Shown here one piece after another: positions 35,457 to 44,246 of a DNA stretch of 49,341 nt. Position 1 is the stretch's first letter; every line of letters begins with the position of its first letter. The notes beneath the pieces were generated by a model that saw nothing but the letters and a program-made list of their open reading frames with translations, did no database searches and had not been told where the DNA came from. The position numbers were made by a program, and so were the translations under genes. The stretch spans positions 1 to 49,341 of the forward strand of contig JAJFFW010000074.1 of assembly GCA_021776435.1 (NCBI GenBank), in the 5' to 3' direction. This DNA is from Parvularculaceae bacterium. GTDB taxonomy: Bacteria > Pseudomonadota > Alphaproteobacteria > Caulobacterales > Parvularculaceae.

Positions 35457-36253
35457 ATCCGCCGCCCTTCATCAAAGGCGCGCGGCTTGAAGCGGCCGGG
35501 GCGATTCATGGATTTTTCTCGCGCGCCGGCGGGGTCTCGAAAGGTGTTTACGCCTCGCTCAACACAGGCCCGGGCTCAGGAGATGACCCGGTTTGCGTTG
35601 AAGAAAACCGGCACCGTTGCGCGCTCGCTCTCGGATTAGCACCAAGCCGGTTGGTAACGCTTCATCAGGTGCATTCTGCGGATGTGGTGTGTGTTCGCGA
35701 ACCTTGGATGGCTCCGCCACCGGAAGCCGATGCGATGGTGACAAACGAACCTGGCCTCGCCCTCGGCATTCTCACTGCGGACTGCATGCCATTTCTCTTT
35801 TATGATGTACGAGCTGGCGTCATCGGCGCAGCGCACGCCGGTTGGCGCGGCGCGCTCTCGGGCGTCCTCGAAGCGACGATCGCAGCGATGGTCGAACTGG
35901 GTGCGACGCCCAAACGAATCATTGCAACCCTCGGCCCATGTTTGCGCCAGCCAAATTTCGAAGTCGGCATGGATCTGGTCGATACCTTTATGGAATGTTT
36001 TCCACAGTCAAACCGCTTTTTTTCGATGGCCCCTCAACCCGACAAACGGTTGTTCGACCTCGCCGGCTTTGGCTTTTGGCGGCTTCACGAACAGGGGCTG
36101 GCGATATTCGATGACGCTGAGATGTGCACTCTCGCCCAGCCAGCCGATTATTTCAGCTATCGCGCGACTCGCCGGGCGGGTGACAAGGACTATGGTCGCA
36201 ACCTTTCGGCGATCGCATTGCAGTCAGCAGAAAAGAGTCATCAGGTCTCTTGA
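35453..36253 (+). CDS. pgeF: peptidoglycan editing factor (purine nucleoside phosphorylase fold)
   Basis: A member of the YfiH/PgeF (laccase-domain) family, a copper- or zinc-linked fold; some members act on purine nucleosides, PgeF limits wrong amino acids in peptidoglycan. The protein is 266 residues. Motifs visible: H-G-F-F-S-R-x-G-G-V-S, L-H-Q-V-H-S-A-D-V-V, T-A-D-C-M-P-F-L-F-Y-D, and A-A-H-A-G-W-R-G, which carry the metal-binding His and Cys. It overlaps the methyltransferase gene by 4 bases. Confidence 0.93.
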   Translation: MNPPPFIKGARLEAAGAIHGFFSRAGGVSKGVYASLNTGPGSGDDPVCVEENRHRCALALGLAPSRLVTLHQVHSADVVCVREPWMAPPPEADAMVTNEPGLALGILTADCMPFLFYDVRAGVIGAAHAGWRGALSGVLEATIAAMVELGATPKRIIATLGPCLRQPNFEVGMDLVDTFMECFPQSNRFFSMAPQPDKRLFDLAGFGFWRLHEQGLAIFDDAEMCTLAQPADYFSYRATRRAGDKDYGRNLSAIALQSAEKSHQVS

Positions 36254-36315
36254 TTAGCGGTTAGGAAACCGTCATGAAATCGCGCGGGGAATGAACGCGA
36301 CATAAGAGGGGACCC

Positions 36316-37260
36316 ATGAAACTCATCGCAGGCAATTCCAACCGCCGCCTCAGCGAAAACATCAGCAAACGACTATCGACTGATCTCGCCGCTGCCGACA
36401 TCCGCACCTTCAAGGATGGCGAAGTTTTCGTGGAGATTCAGGAGAATGTTCGCGGCGAAGACGTCTTTGTCATCCAGTCGACATCTAATCCGGCAAATGG
36501 CAATTTGATGGAGTTATTGATCATGATCGACGCGCTGTCGCGCGCGTCGGCAAGCCGTATCACAGCTGTCATTCCCTATTTCGGCTATGCCCGCCAGGAT
36601 CGCAAAGCCGGGCCGCGCACGCCGATCTCAGCCAAGCTCGTCGCCAATCTGATCACCACCGCTGGCGCAGACCGCGTTTTGACCGTCGACCTGCATGCCG
36701 GGCAAATTCAGGGATTTTTCGATATCCCAACGGACAATCTCTTCGCCGTTAAGGAATTCGAACGGCGCATCCGTGAGATCCATAATGGCAACATCGAAAA
36801 CGTCATGATCGTTTCGCCGGATGTGGGCGGGGTGGTTCGCGCGCGCGCCTTGTCAAAACGGCTGGATAACCGATCTCTTGCTATTGTGGACAAACGCCGC
36901 GAACGCGCTGGCGTTTCCGAAGTCATGAACATCATTGGCGACGTCGAGGATCATCACTGCGTCATGTTCGACGACATCGCCGATTCCGGCGGCACGCTGT
37001 GTAACGCCGCGACGGCGCTGATGAGACAGGGCGCGAAGAGCGTGTCGGCCTATGTCACGCACGGCGTCTTGTCCGGCGACGCGGCCGAGCGCATCACCGC
37101 TTCCGACCACCTCTCGCGGCTCGTCATCACCGATTCGATCCAGACGACGCCAGAGATCGACGCTTGCAGCAAAATTGAAACCGTCACGATCTCGGGCCTT
37201 TTGGCGGAAGCGATCCGCCGCATCGCCAATGAAGAATCGGTGTCGAGCCTGTTTGATTAG
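36316..37260 (+). CDS. prs: ribose-phosphate pyrophosphokinase
   Basis: Makes PRPP from ribose-5-phosphate and ATP for nucleotide, His and Trp synthesis. The protein is 314 residues, usual length. Features: G-N-S-N-R at the start, F[19 protein letters not shown], [30 protein letters not shown], and the PRPP loop [10 protein letters not shown]. An AGAGGGG site precedes the ATG. A hairpin terminator follows. Confidence 0.96.
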   Translation: MKLIAGNSNRRLSENISKRLSTDLAAADIRTFKDGEVFVEIQENVRGEDVFVIQSTSNPANGNLMELLIMIDALSRASASRITAVIPYFGYARQDRKAGPRTPISAKLVANLITTAGADRVLTVDLHAGQIQGFFDIPTDNLFAVKEFERRIREIHNGNIENVMIVSPDVGGVVRARALSKRLDNRSLAIVDKRRERAGVSEVMNIIGDVEDHHCVMFDDIADSGGTLCNAATALMRQGAKSVSAYVTHGVLSGDAAERITASDHLSRLVITDSIQTTPEIDACSKIETVTISGLLAEAIRRIANEESVSSLFD

Positions 37261-37285
37261 GGTTTGATTCAAAATGAATTGAACC
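37261..37285 (+). terminator. hairpin just after prs
   Basis: GGTTTGATTC and GAATTGAACC pair over 10 bases in RNA with two G-U pairs and a 5-base loop, starting at the prs stop. The T-run after it is weak, so termination may be partial. Confidence 0.45.
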
Positions 37286-37316
37286 CTTTCAATAATTTAG
37301 CAGTCCTCTCATCGTC

Positions 37317-37488
37317 ATGCTCGGATTTATTCCGAGCATCTCAAGCCACCCGCACAGCCGCCTGAGATCGTCGGAACAAGTCCGACGACGACGGATGTTG
37401 AACGTCGACGATGATAAATAGCGACTCAAAGCCTTCATCCTTCGTGACTCTCGGCCGGATCAAGTCCGGGCTCGCCCTCAGGATGAAG
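37317..37488. repeat. cluster of three extragenic palindromes
   Basis: Three perfect hairpins in a row between prs and mmsB: 37317-37339 (ATGCTCGGA...TCCGAGCAT), 37368-37388 (TCGTCGGA...TCCGACGA), and an outer pair 37433-37441/37480-37488 (CTTCATCCT...AGGATGAAG) that encloses CCGGA...TCCGG. They look like extragenic palindromic repeats common in Alphaproteobacteria and may also serve as convergent terminators. Confidence 0.6.
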
Positions 37489-37512
37489 AGACAGTGTTTT
37501 CGGGATACACCC

Positions 37513-38403
37513 CTACAAATCCCCATTGATCAATTTCATCACGCCGGAAAAGTCGAGATCGTCTTTGCCGGCGGATTCCATCAGCGCATAGAGCGCTTCC
37601 GCCTGGGCGCCGAGCGGCGTCGCCGCTTTGGCGGCGTGCGCGGCTTCCTGCGCCAGGCGCAGATCTTTCAACATCATGGCCGCAGAAAAGCCGGGCTTAT
37701 AGTGGTTATTGGCGGGCGATGCGGGCACGGGGCCAGGAGCCGGACAATAGCTCGTCATCGACCAGCATTGGCCAGACGCGGTCGAGGAAATATCGAAAAA
37801 CGTCTGGGCATCAAGGCCGAGTTTTTCGGCCAGGTTAAACGCCTCGCTGACGCCAATCATCGAAATGCCGAGCAGCATGTTGTTGGCGATCTTTGCGACC
37901 TGGCCATTGCCCGCAGCGCCAGCATGAAAAATGTTCTTACCCATGGCCTCGAGCACCGGCTTGGCGCGCGCGAATGCGTCCGCCTCGCCGCCGGCCATGA
38001 ACGTCAGCGTGCCTGCAGTCGCCGCCGCAACACCGCCCGACACCGGCGCGTCAACCATTTGAAAGCCCTTCTCAGCCGCCGCCTTAATGACCGCGCGGGC
38101 TGACTCCACATCAATAGTTGAGCTGTCGATCAACAGCGCCCCTGGCTTGGCATTGGCGATCACGCCGTAATCTTCGGTATATACGGAGCGAACATGCGCC
38201 CCCGCGGGCAGCATGGTGACAACGACGTCAGCGTCTTTGACTGCATTAGCGACCGTCTCGCCGCGCTTGCAACCAGCCTCAACAGCGCGGTCGATCGCGC
38301 TGATGGAAAGGTCGGTGGCGGTGACATCATAGCTCGCCTTCGCAAGGTTCGCCGCCATGGGCCCGCCCATATTTCCAAGGCCGATAAATCCGATGTTGGT
38401 CAT
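37513..38403 (-). CDS. mmsB: 3-hydroxyisobutyrate dehydrogenase
   Basis: Oxidises 3-hydroxyisobutyrate to methylmalonate semialdehyde in valine catabolism. From the ATG at 38403 (AGGAG site upstream) it is 296 residues. Motifs: I-G-F-I-G-L-G-N-M-G-G-P-M-A-x-N-L (NAD and substrate), D-A-P-V-S-G-G-V, and the catalytic Lys in G-N-G-Q-V-A-K-I-A-N-N. It is 30 bases after the GIY-YIG gene. Other valine pathway genes lie upstream on the same strand. Confidence 0.94.
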   Translation of the reverse strand: MTNIGFIGLGNMGGPMAANLAKASYDVTATDLSISAIDRAVEAGCKRGETVANAVKDADVVVTMLPAGAHVRSVYTEDYGVIANAKPGALLIDSSTIDVESARAVIKAAAEKGFQMVDAPVSGGVAAATAGTLTFMAGGEADAFARAKPVLEAMGKNIFHAGAAGNGQVAKIANNMLLGISMIGVSEAFNLAEKLGLDAQTFFDISSTASGQCWSMTSYCPAPGPVPASPANNHYKPGFSAAMMLKDLRLAQEAAHAAKAATPLGAQAEALYALMESAGKDDLDFSGVMKLINGDL

Positions 38404-38433
38404 TTGGTTTTCTCCTGATCCCTTCAATCCCGC

Positions 38434-38718
38434 CTAATACGCAGGTAATTCCCTCCACGTAGGATTAGACGCTTCGATCAATTCGTTCTTCCAGGTCCGT
38501 TTCCACCGTTTCAAGCGCTTTTCTCGATCTATAGCATCATTTACGTCTTCGAATAGTTCGAAATAAACGAGCTTCGTTAATTGATACTTCGCCGCAAACT
38601 TGCTCGCCGTCCCCTGGATATGCGCGGATATTCTATTTTGTAAATTACTCGTGACGCCGACGTAAAGAACGGTGTTATGCTTATTCGTCAGTATATAAAC
38701 ATAATATTGTTTCGACAC
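38434..38718 (-). CDS. GIY-YIG nuclease superfamily protein (URI type)
   Basis: A stand-alone 94-residue GIY-YIG domain: Y-Y-V-Y-I-L-T-N followed by L-Y-V-G-V-T-S-N-L, R-I-x-x-H, Y-F-E-x-F-E-D-V-x-D-A-I-x-R-E-K-R-L-K-R-W-K-R. Such single-domain proteins are common in bacteria and have no settled role. It is inserted between the hydrolase and mmsB, immediately beside extragenic palindromes, and is more AT-rich than its flanks, which suggests it arrived separately. Confidence 0.9.
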   Translation of the reverse strand: MSKQYYVYILTNKHNTVLYVGVTSNLQNRISAHIQGTASKFAAKYQLTKLVYFELFEDVNDAIDREKRLKRWKRTWKNELIEASNPTWRELPAY

Positions 38719-38723
38719 GATAA

Positions 38724-38830
38724 AGATCCCGGCTCTGCGCTATGCTCCGGCCGGGATGACAGTCTCGATTTTGTCATTCATAATTTCAACTGTGTCATCC
38801 CGGAATTTGCAGAGCAAATATCCGGGATCT
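38724..38830. repeat. two inverted copies of a GATCCCGG...CCGGGATGAC element
   Basis: 38724-38761 reads AGATCCCGG...CCGGGATGACA; 38793-38830 is the same kind of element in the opposite direction (TGTCATCCCGG...CCGGGATCT). They are separated by about 30 bases and related to elements at 48876-49090. They lie between the GIY-YIG and hydrolase genes. Confidence 0.65.
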
Positions 38831-38867
38831 CCTGTTTAAAAACAATAGTCGATGGGGGCGTCTCTCA

Positions 38868-39926
38868 TCACGCCAACACCAACTCCGCATCGCCAAGGTC
38901 TTCAAAATAATGGGCGATGGCGGCGGCGTCGACTTCAGCCAATGTTGCAGGCGCCCATTGGGGATTGCGATCTTTGTCGAGGATTTGAGCACGCACACCC
39001 TCGAAGAAATCATGGCCTTGCATGATGCGGCTGACAATGCGGAATTCCATTTTCATGTTGCCGTCGAAATCCAGCTCGTGACCACGTTTCATCTGCTCGA
39101 AGGTTAGCCGCAACGAGGTCGGCGACATTCGCGACAGAGTTTTGAGCGTGGCCGCCGCAAATTCGCTCTCGTCCTCTGCTAACGCCGCCATTAGCGCATC
39201 AAGCGTGTTATGCCCCTGAAACAGGCGTGCGATGTCGCCGCGCAAATCGTTGACCGGCGCGTGTCCGGAATCGCCCGCATAAACATCCAACACGGTTTCG
39301 ATGTCGACATAGGCCTGATCGCCCAATGGCGTTTTCAAAAGGGCCGCTTCCAGCTCGCTATATTTATCCGCAGACGCATAATGGGTGGCGATGCCCGCCG
39401 CCATACAGTCCGCCGCCTTGGCGCGCGCGCCAGTCAGCCCATAATAAAGCCCCAGCCCGTCATGAAGGCGCGGCATGAAATGCCCCCCGCCGACATCGGG
39501 GAAAAGGCCTATGCCCGTTTCCGGCATCGCAAACAATGTCGCATCGCCCACAACACGAAAATCACCGTGCACGGAAATACCAACGCCGCCGCCCATATTA
39601 ATGCCATCGATCAACGCCACATAAGGCTTGGGATAATGATAGATCAGCGCGTTATTGGAATATTCCTCGCGGAAAAATTCCGCAGCGTATCCCGCATCTT
39701 CCTTCGCGGCATCGTGCAACCAGCGAATGTCACCGCCGGCGCAAAAGGCGCGTTCGCCCGCCCCTTTGACCAACACAGCTTTCACGCCATCGTCGCCCGC
39801 CCACGCCGTTAATTGCGCGCGCATCGCTTTGACCATGTCCCAGGTCAGCGCGTTCAGGGCGTTTTCGCGATTAAGCGTGACAACGCCCCAGTCGCCGGTG
39901 TGTTCAAAGAGGATATCGGTGGTCAT
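38868..39926 (-). CDS. 3-hydroxyisobutyryl-CoA hydrolase
   Basis: Crotonase-fold hydrolase that releases 3-hydroxyisobutyrate in valine breakdown. The protein is 352 residues. It matches HIBCH in F-C-A-G-G-D-I-R, F-F-R-E-E-Y, K-P-Y-V-A-L-I-D-G-I-N-M-G-G-G-V-G-[IL]-S-V-H-G, F-R-V, and A-M-P-E-T-G-I-G-L-F-P-D-V-G-G-G, which carries the catalytic acidic residues. Its start overlaps the small membrane protein gene by 4 bases, so it is coupled to it. Confidence 0.93.
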   Translation of the reverse strand: MTTDILFEHTGDWGVVTLNRENALNALTWDMVKAMRAQLTAWAGDDGVKAVLVKGAGERAFCAGGDIRWLHDAAKEDAGYAAEFFREEYSNNALIYHYPKPYVALIDGINMGGGVGISVHGDFRVVGDATLFAMPETGIGLFPDVGGGHFMPRLHDGLGLYYGLTGARAKAADCMAAGIATHYASADKYSELEAALLKTPLGDQAYVDIETVLDVYAGDSGHAPVNDLRGDIARLFQGHNTLDALMAALAEDESEFAAATLKTLSRMSPTSLRLTFEQMKRGHELDFDGNMKMEFRIVSRIMQGHDFFEGVRAQILDKDRNPQWAPATLAEVDAAAIAHYFEDLGDAELVLA

Positions 39927-40184
39927 TTAGTCGGTTTTCCTTTAAAAAATACAATCACGCCGAATACAACAATTAGCACACCAAAATAAAACATCATCGA
40001 AATACCAGGAATTTCTGGGCCCATCAGATAGCGAAAGAAATATTCATTATATGTGATCTTACCATTTGCGATTGCCTCTCTCTCGACACTGCTTGAAAGC
40101 GTAAAATTAGTCGCATAAATCGCATAAGCTATGCTTACAGTCCCTACAATCCACAAAAAAAATAGATGCCAGAATTCTTATCAT
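39923..40184 (-). pseudogene. small two-helix membrane protein with an apparent poly-T frameshift
   Basis: The open frame from a TTG at 40156 gives 77 residues with two hydrophobic segments (V-G-T-V-S-I-A-Y-A-I-Y and M-M-F-Y-F-G-V-L-I-V-V-F-G-V-I-V-F-F). A better start, ATG at 40184, opens M-I-R-I-L-A-S-I-F in another phase. The phases meet at a run of eight T on the coding strand (40155-40162). Removing one T would give an 86-residue protein with a complete N-terminal helix. This may be a sequencing error, a real frameshift or a slippage site. It is AT-rich, coupled to the hydrolase and lies 22 bases after the dehydrogenase gene. Confidence 0.6.
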
Positions 40185-40206
40185 AATTAGTTCCAAATAA
40201 TTCTTT

Positions 40207-41355
40207 TTAAGCCTGATATTCCTTCAACAGATCCCGCGCGACGATCACCCTCATGATTTCATTCGTACCTTCAAGTATCTGATGCACGCGCACATCGCGC
40301 AGCATGCGCTCCAGCGGGTAATCTTTTAAATATCCGTACCCACCATGGATCTGCAAAGCATCGTTGACAATGTTAAAGCCGACATCAGTAACGAAGCGCT
40401 TGGCCATGGCGCAAAACCGTGTCGCGTCCGGCGTTTTATTGTCAAGCTTCCACGCCGCCTGATAGAGCATCACCCGCGCCGCTTCGAGTTCCGTCGCCAT
40501 GTCCGCCAGTTTGAATTGCAGCGCCTGCTGCTGGTTGAGGCGTTTACCGAACGCCTTGCGCTCGTTCGAATAATCAAGGGCTGCTTTAAGCGCGGCGCCC
40601 GCTGTGCCAAGCGAACAGGCGGCAATGTTCAGGCGCCCGCCATCAAGCCCCATCATCGCGAACTTAAAGCCCTCGCCTTCTTCACCAACGCGATTGGCGA
40701 CAGGAATGCGGCAATCCTCGAAATTCACGATGGCGGTGGGTTGCGAATTCCAGCCCATCTTGCGTTCATTGGCGCCAAACGAAAGGCCAGGCGTACCGTT
40801 TTCAACCAGTACGGTGGAAATCCCTTTCGGTCCCTCGCCGCCGGTGCGCACCATGACCACGTAAAGGTCGGAAACCCCGGCGCCGGAGATAAATGCTTTC
40901 GATCCGTTCAGTACATAGTCATCGCCGTCGCGCACCGCCTTGGTCGTAAGCGCCGCCGCGTCGGAGCCCGATCCCGGCTCGGTCAGGCAATAACTTGCAA
41001 TCATCTCCATCGAGGTCAGTTTGAGGCAATAGTTCTGGCGCAACTCTTCCGTACCAAACCGATCAATCATCCAGCAGCACATATTGTGGATAGAAAGATA
41101 CGCCGCCGTTGAGGTGCACCCGCCTGACAGCGCTTCGAAGATCAGCGCCGCATCGAGCCGCCCAAGGCCCGACCCGCCGACATCGTCGCGCGTATAAATA
41201 CCTGCAAGGCCAAGCTCTGCCGTCTTGCGAATAACATCGACAGGAAAATGTTTCTTTTCGTCCCATTCGGCCGCATGGGGCGCCAGCTCATCTTCAGCGA
41301 AACGGCGCGCCATATCCTGAATGGCGAGTTGTTCTTCCGATAATGCGAAGTCCAT
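40207..41355 (-). CDS. acyl-CoA dehydrogenase, isobutyryl-CoA type
   Basis: FAD enzyme that introduces the 2,3 double bond in isobutyryl-CoA or a similar branched acyl-CoA. From the ATG at 41355 (GAGGTGG site upstream) it is 382 residues. Motifs: [13 protein letters not shown], the M-G-W-N-S-Q-P-T-A segment, and the catalytic Glu in [10 protein letters not shown]. Position with HIBCH and mmsB makes the isobutyryl-CoA assignment (ACAD8-like) likely; short-branched substrates are not excluded. Confidence 0.92.
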   Translation of the reverse strand: MDFALSEEQLAIQDMARRFAEDELAPHAAEWDEKKHFPVDVIRKTAELGLAGIYTRDDVGGSGLGRLDAALIFEALSGGCTSTAAYLSIHNMCCWMIDRFGTEELRQNYCLKLTSMEMIASYCLTEPGSGSDAAALTTKAVRDGDDYVLNGSKAFISGAGVSDLYVVMVRTGGEGPKGISTVLVENGTPGLSFGANERKMGWNSQPTAIVNFEDCRIPVANRVGEEGEGFKFAMMGLDGGRLNIAACSLGTAGAALKAALDYSNERKAFGKRLNQQQALQFKLADMATELEAARVMLYQAAWKLDNKTPDATRFCAMAKRFVTDVGFNIVNDALQIHGGYGYLKDYPLERMLRDVRVHQILEGTNEIMRVIVARDLLKEYQA

Positions 41356-41392
41356 AGTCCACCTCTTTCGCGGCGTTGATCGACAACGATGC

Positions 41393-42586
41393 TTACAGCA
41401 CTTCCTCCAACGCAAAAACCAAACGGTCAATATCTGCGGGAGAATTATAATAATGCGGCGAAACGCGGATCGCCCATCCAGCCTCGCGCAGATCATCATC
41501 CATCGGGGCCCATGCGTGGGGGGTGTAGTTGGTGTTGACGCCCGCTTTCAATAAAACATTGTGGAGATGTTCCCCGTCACCGCTCGTGGCGTGGACCGGG
41601 ATGATGGGCCCGAGCGGCTCCCCCTGGTCGATCACGCGCCAGCCGTCAAGGTCTGCAATGCGCCCGCGGATATGCCGGTTCAGTTCACCGAGGCGGCGTT
41701 CGATCCGGTCAAGCCCGATATCCAGCGCATATCGCGCCGCCGCCCCAAAACCGAGCAGAACCGCATATGAGAATTCCCAATCTTCAAATCGTCTTACGGA
41801 TTCCACTGGCTGGTATTCGGTTTCATTCAGCAACACCGCACCGCGTAAGTCGAGAAATAACGGCTCCAAGCCCATTTCCAGCGCATGGTCGGAAACGTAC
41901 AGCACGCCTGCGCCGCGCGGTCCGCGAATGAACTTGCGTGATGTGGCGCTGAAAAAATCGCAGCCTATCGCTTCAACATCGATCGGCATCTGTCCCAAGG
42001 ACTGGCATCCATCGACGAGATAAAGCGTATCATGGCGCCGGCACAGCGCGCCGATACCGGCAACGTCTTCGATGAAGCCGCTCGACGTATTCATATGCAC
42101 CGCGACAACCAGTCTGGGTTTGCGCAGTTTTATCAGGGCATCGAGCGCGTCCAGGTCGGCGCCGCCGGCGGCGCGCTGTGGAGCGCGTAGGATTTCAAGT
42201 CCCAATCGGCGCGCCAGAGAGATGAGCTGGATTTGATTGGAAGCGTATTCGCTCCAGGCGGCGAGAATGACATCGCCTTTTTCAAAAGGAATCGACGACA
42301 ACGCTCTTGCATAAGCGTCCGTCGCGTTGGCGGTGAGCGCGATGTTCTCGGGCGGCGCACCAATAACAGCGCCAACGCTGCAATAGACTTCGTCAATGGC
42401 GGCGGCCTGATCGCGTGCGGCTTCGTAACCGCCAATTTCCGCCTCAAGATCGAGATGCGCTTTGACCGCTTCAATCACTGGTTTAGGCATCAACGCCGCG
42501 CCAGCGTTATTGAAATACGCCGCCTTTTCAGCACCGGGCGTTTGCGCGCGAAGACGTAACCAATCATCGCTCATTTCAAGAGTCAT
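41393..42586 (-). CDS. class V aminotransferase / cysteine desulfurase-like protein
   Basis: A PLP fold-I enzyme of 397 residues from the ATG at 42586. A[11 protein letters not shown] is the typical N-terminus. The PLP Asp lies in L-V-D-G-C-Q-S-L-G and the Schiff-base Lys in [13 protein letters not shown], as in the isopenicillin-N-epimerase and NifS-related group. No nearby sulfur-transfer partner; substrate unknown. It lies 37 bases before the acyl-CoA dehydrogenase gene and is probably in the same transcript. Confidence 0.88.
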   Translation of the reverse strand: MTLEMSDDWLRLRAQTPGAEKAAYFNNAGAALMPKPVIEAVKAHLDLEAEIGGYEAARDQAAAIDEVYCSVGAVIGAPPENIALTANATDAYARALSSIPFEKGDVILAAWSEYASNQIQLISLARRLGLEILRAPQRAAGGADLDALDALIKLRKPRLVVAVHMNTSSGFIEDVAGIGALCRRHDTLYLVDGCQSLGQMPIDVEAIGCDFFSATSRKFIRGPRGAGVLYVSDHALEMGLEPLFLDLRGAVLLNETEYQPVESVRRFEDWEFSYAVLLGFGAAARYALDIGLDRIERRLGELNRHIRGRIADLDGWRVIDQGEPLGPIIPVHATSGDGEHLHNVLLKAGVNTNYTPHAWAPMDDDLREAGWAIRVSPHYYNSPADIDRLVFALEEVL

Positions 42587-42629
42587 GGTGGCCGTCCTGA
42601 GAGGTTTTCCCGCGCCCAATCGCAACCGG

Positions 42630-43301
42630 TTAGGATCCGATTTTATTTTTTTCCTCGTGCGCGTGTTCGTCTTCTTCAATGCAGTGTTCGACATCGGGAA
42701 TCGGATGATCGAATTCCTTCGACAGCGGCGTCATCGGCCCTTCATGTTTACGGACATGATTAAGCCAGCGAATGACAATATAAATAGCAAGCGCCACAAC
42801 CGCGATGACCGGCAGCCAGATCTTCGCGTTTTCACCAGCGACAGCACCGATCCAATGAAAAAGGCCGAACATGACTACGGCGTAAAGCAGTGCGGTCGCG
42901 GATAACGTCAGTATATATTTGCCGTAATGCACTTTGAAAAATCCGCAGGCGATATAGGTGGGAATGCGCGTGCCCGGAACGAACCGCGCCGTAGACATGG
43001 TCTGGACGAATTCCTGTCTGATGAGATCGCCCGCAATTGATACGCCCGGCTTTTCCGCAAATTTGTGCGCCCATTGATGATGCCGGGCGAGTCGGCCAAG
43101 CCAGTATTTCCAGGCGTCACTTCCAATGAGTCCGATGAGAAACACCGCGAATATGGCCGAAGTCGGCGCCACACCAGCGAGCGATACCGTCGCCGCCGCA
43201 ATCACCGCCGCATCCTCTTGAATGAACGGTAGTACGAAAATACTGGCGTAGAGCACCCAACCGCTAAGGGCGCCTATCGCCTCCGCATCAATGCCAAACA
43301 C
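42630..43301 (-). CDS. DedA family (VTT domain) membrane protein, copy 1
   Basis: A multi-pass membrane protein of 223 residues of the DedA family, linked to lipid scrambling and membrane integrity. Key motifs: F-x-E-D/Q-E-D-A-A-V-I at the start, G-x-x-x-G-D-A/S-D-A-W-K-Y-W-L-G-R, and A-R-F-V-P-G-T-R-I-P-T-Y-I-A-C-G. The tail is His/Glu-rich (H-C-I-E-E-D-E-H-A-H-E-E), which may bind metal. It begins at a GTG 17 bases after the stop of its paralogue. Confidence 0.88.
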   Translation of the reverse strand: MFGIDAEAIGALSGWVLYASIFVLPFIQEDAAVIAAATVSLAGVAPTSAIFAVFLIGLIGSDAWKYWLGRLARHHQWAHKFAEKPGVSIAGDLIRQEFVQTMSTARFVPGTRIPTYIACGFFKVHYGKYILTLSATALLYAVVMFGLFHWIGAVAGENAKIWLPVIAVVALAIYIVIRWLNHVRKHEGPMTPLSKEFDHPIPDVEHCIEEDEHAHEEKNKIGS

Positions 43302-43318
43302 AAAAAACCCTCAATGCT

Positions 43319-43900
43319 TTATTGCGGTTGCGGCCGAAATTTATTCAGCACCAACCGGCCCCCCATTAACAACGCGAACATGCCAAGTGCAATAACGGGA
43401 AGCCAAATTTTCGCAGCTTCGCCCGCCACAGCACCGGCGGCGTGAAAAAGTCCGAAAATTATGCCCACATAGACGATCGCCGTCCCCACAATCCATAGCG
43501 TAAATTTGACCCAGGGCGCCTGAAAATAGCCAGCGCCAATATAAAGCGCCATTCGGGTTCCGGGAATAAATCGAGCCGTGATCATCGCCATTTTAAATTT
43601 TTCATGAACCAGCTGTTGCGCCTTTTCCACCGCTGGGGTCTGGGCATATTTCATGGCCCAGGGGTGGCTACGGGCTATTTGGCCAAGCCAATATTTCCCG
43701 ACATCGCTAAAACTGAGCCCGAGGACAATGAAAAAGAAAATGACGGCGACATTGGCGACACCGCTTAAAGAGATCGACGCAGCGCCGAGTACGGCCGCAT
43801 CTGCCTGAATAAACGGCACAATCAATAGACAGAGATAAACACCCCACAAGTTTTGCGAGACGACAGTATGCAACTGGGTGGCGAGTTCGCTTTCAACCAA
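43319..43900 (-). CDS. DedA family (VTT domain) membrane protein, copy 2
   Basis: A 193-residue paralogue of the next gene. Shared motifs: P-F-I-Q-A-D-A-A-V-L, S-D-V-G-K-Y-W-L-G-Q, A-R-F-I-P-G-T-R-M-A-L-Y-I-G-A-G, and V-A-G-E-A-A-K-I-W-L-P-V-I-A. It starts at a TTG with a perfect AGGAG site 7 bases upstream, and lacks the His-rich tail of copy 1. The two copies probably act together or as a redundant pair. Confidence 0.88.
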   Translation of the reverse strand: MVESELATQLHTVVSQNLWGVYLCLLIVPFIQADAAVLGAASISLSGVANVAVIFFFIVLGLSFSDVGKYWLGQIARSHPWAMKYAQTPAVEKAQQLVHEKFKMAMITARFIPGTRMALYIGAGYFQAPWVKFTLWIVGTAIVYVGIIFGLFHAAGAVAGEAAKIWLPVIALGMFALLMGGRLVLNKFRPQPQ

Positions 43901-44246
43901 GGCGGGACTCCTGTTTTATTCTCCAGGCAGCAAGATCAACCGATGATCGACCCAACGGATGCGTGCGCCCTGAAGGGGGCACGGTATTCGCGTTTCCCTC
44001 ATAAGGCGCCTGAAACCTGCCGCCCTTTCGGGACCGACCCGGCTCGTGAACCATTCACAAGCGAGATCGGGCGCTCATGAATAGCAGGAAACACGAAGAA
44101 TAAATCTCAATTGATGGTGAAGCTGCGTGATCGCCCGCACCCTATCATGTTGAAAACCCGCTTTTATTGCTTTCTGGGGCTAAATCCGACACATTTACTC
44201 GGTGAGTGTCTATCGGAGTATTTTTACGAAAAAAATGGGGGGCTCC
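43901..44246. other. divergent promoter region between DedA and the TPR-like gene
   Basis: About 340 bases with no gene. It should hold promoters for both directions. The part near 43970-44080 is GC-rich and could fold, but I could not match it to a known riboswitch. Confidence 0.4.

Noticed and set aside
37411-38103. A 230-codon open frame on the plus strand
   Set aside because: Antisense to mmsB and begins inside an extragenic palindrome.
40345-41112. A 255-codon open frame on the plus strand
   Set aside because: Antisense to the acyl-CoA dehydrogenase, with no ribosome binding site and a basic, shadow-like composition.
43960-44080. A possible riboswitch before the DedA genes
   Set aside because: GC-rich and foldable, with a GGGAA-like stretch, but not matching the cobalamin or any other riboswitch core I know.
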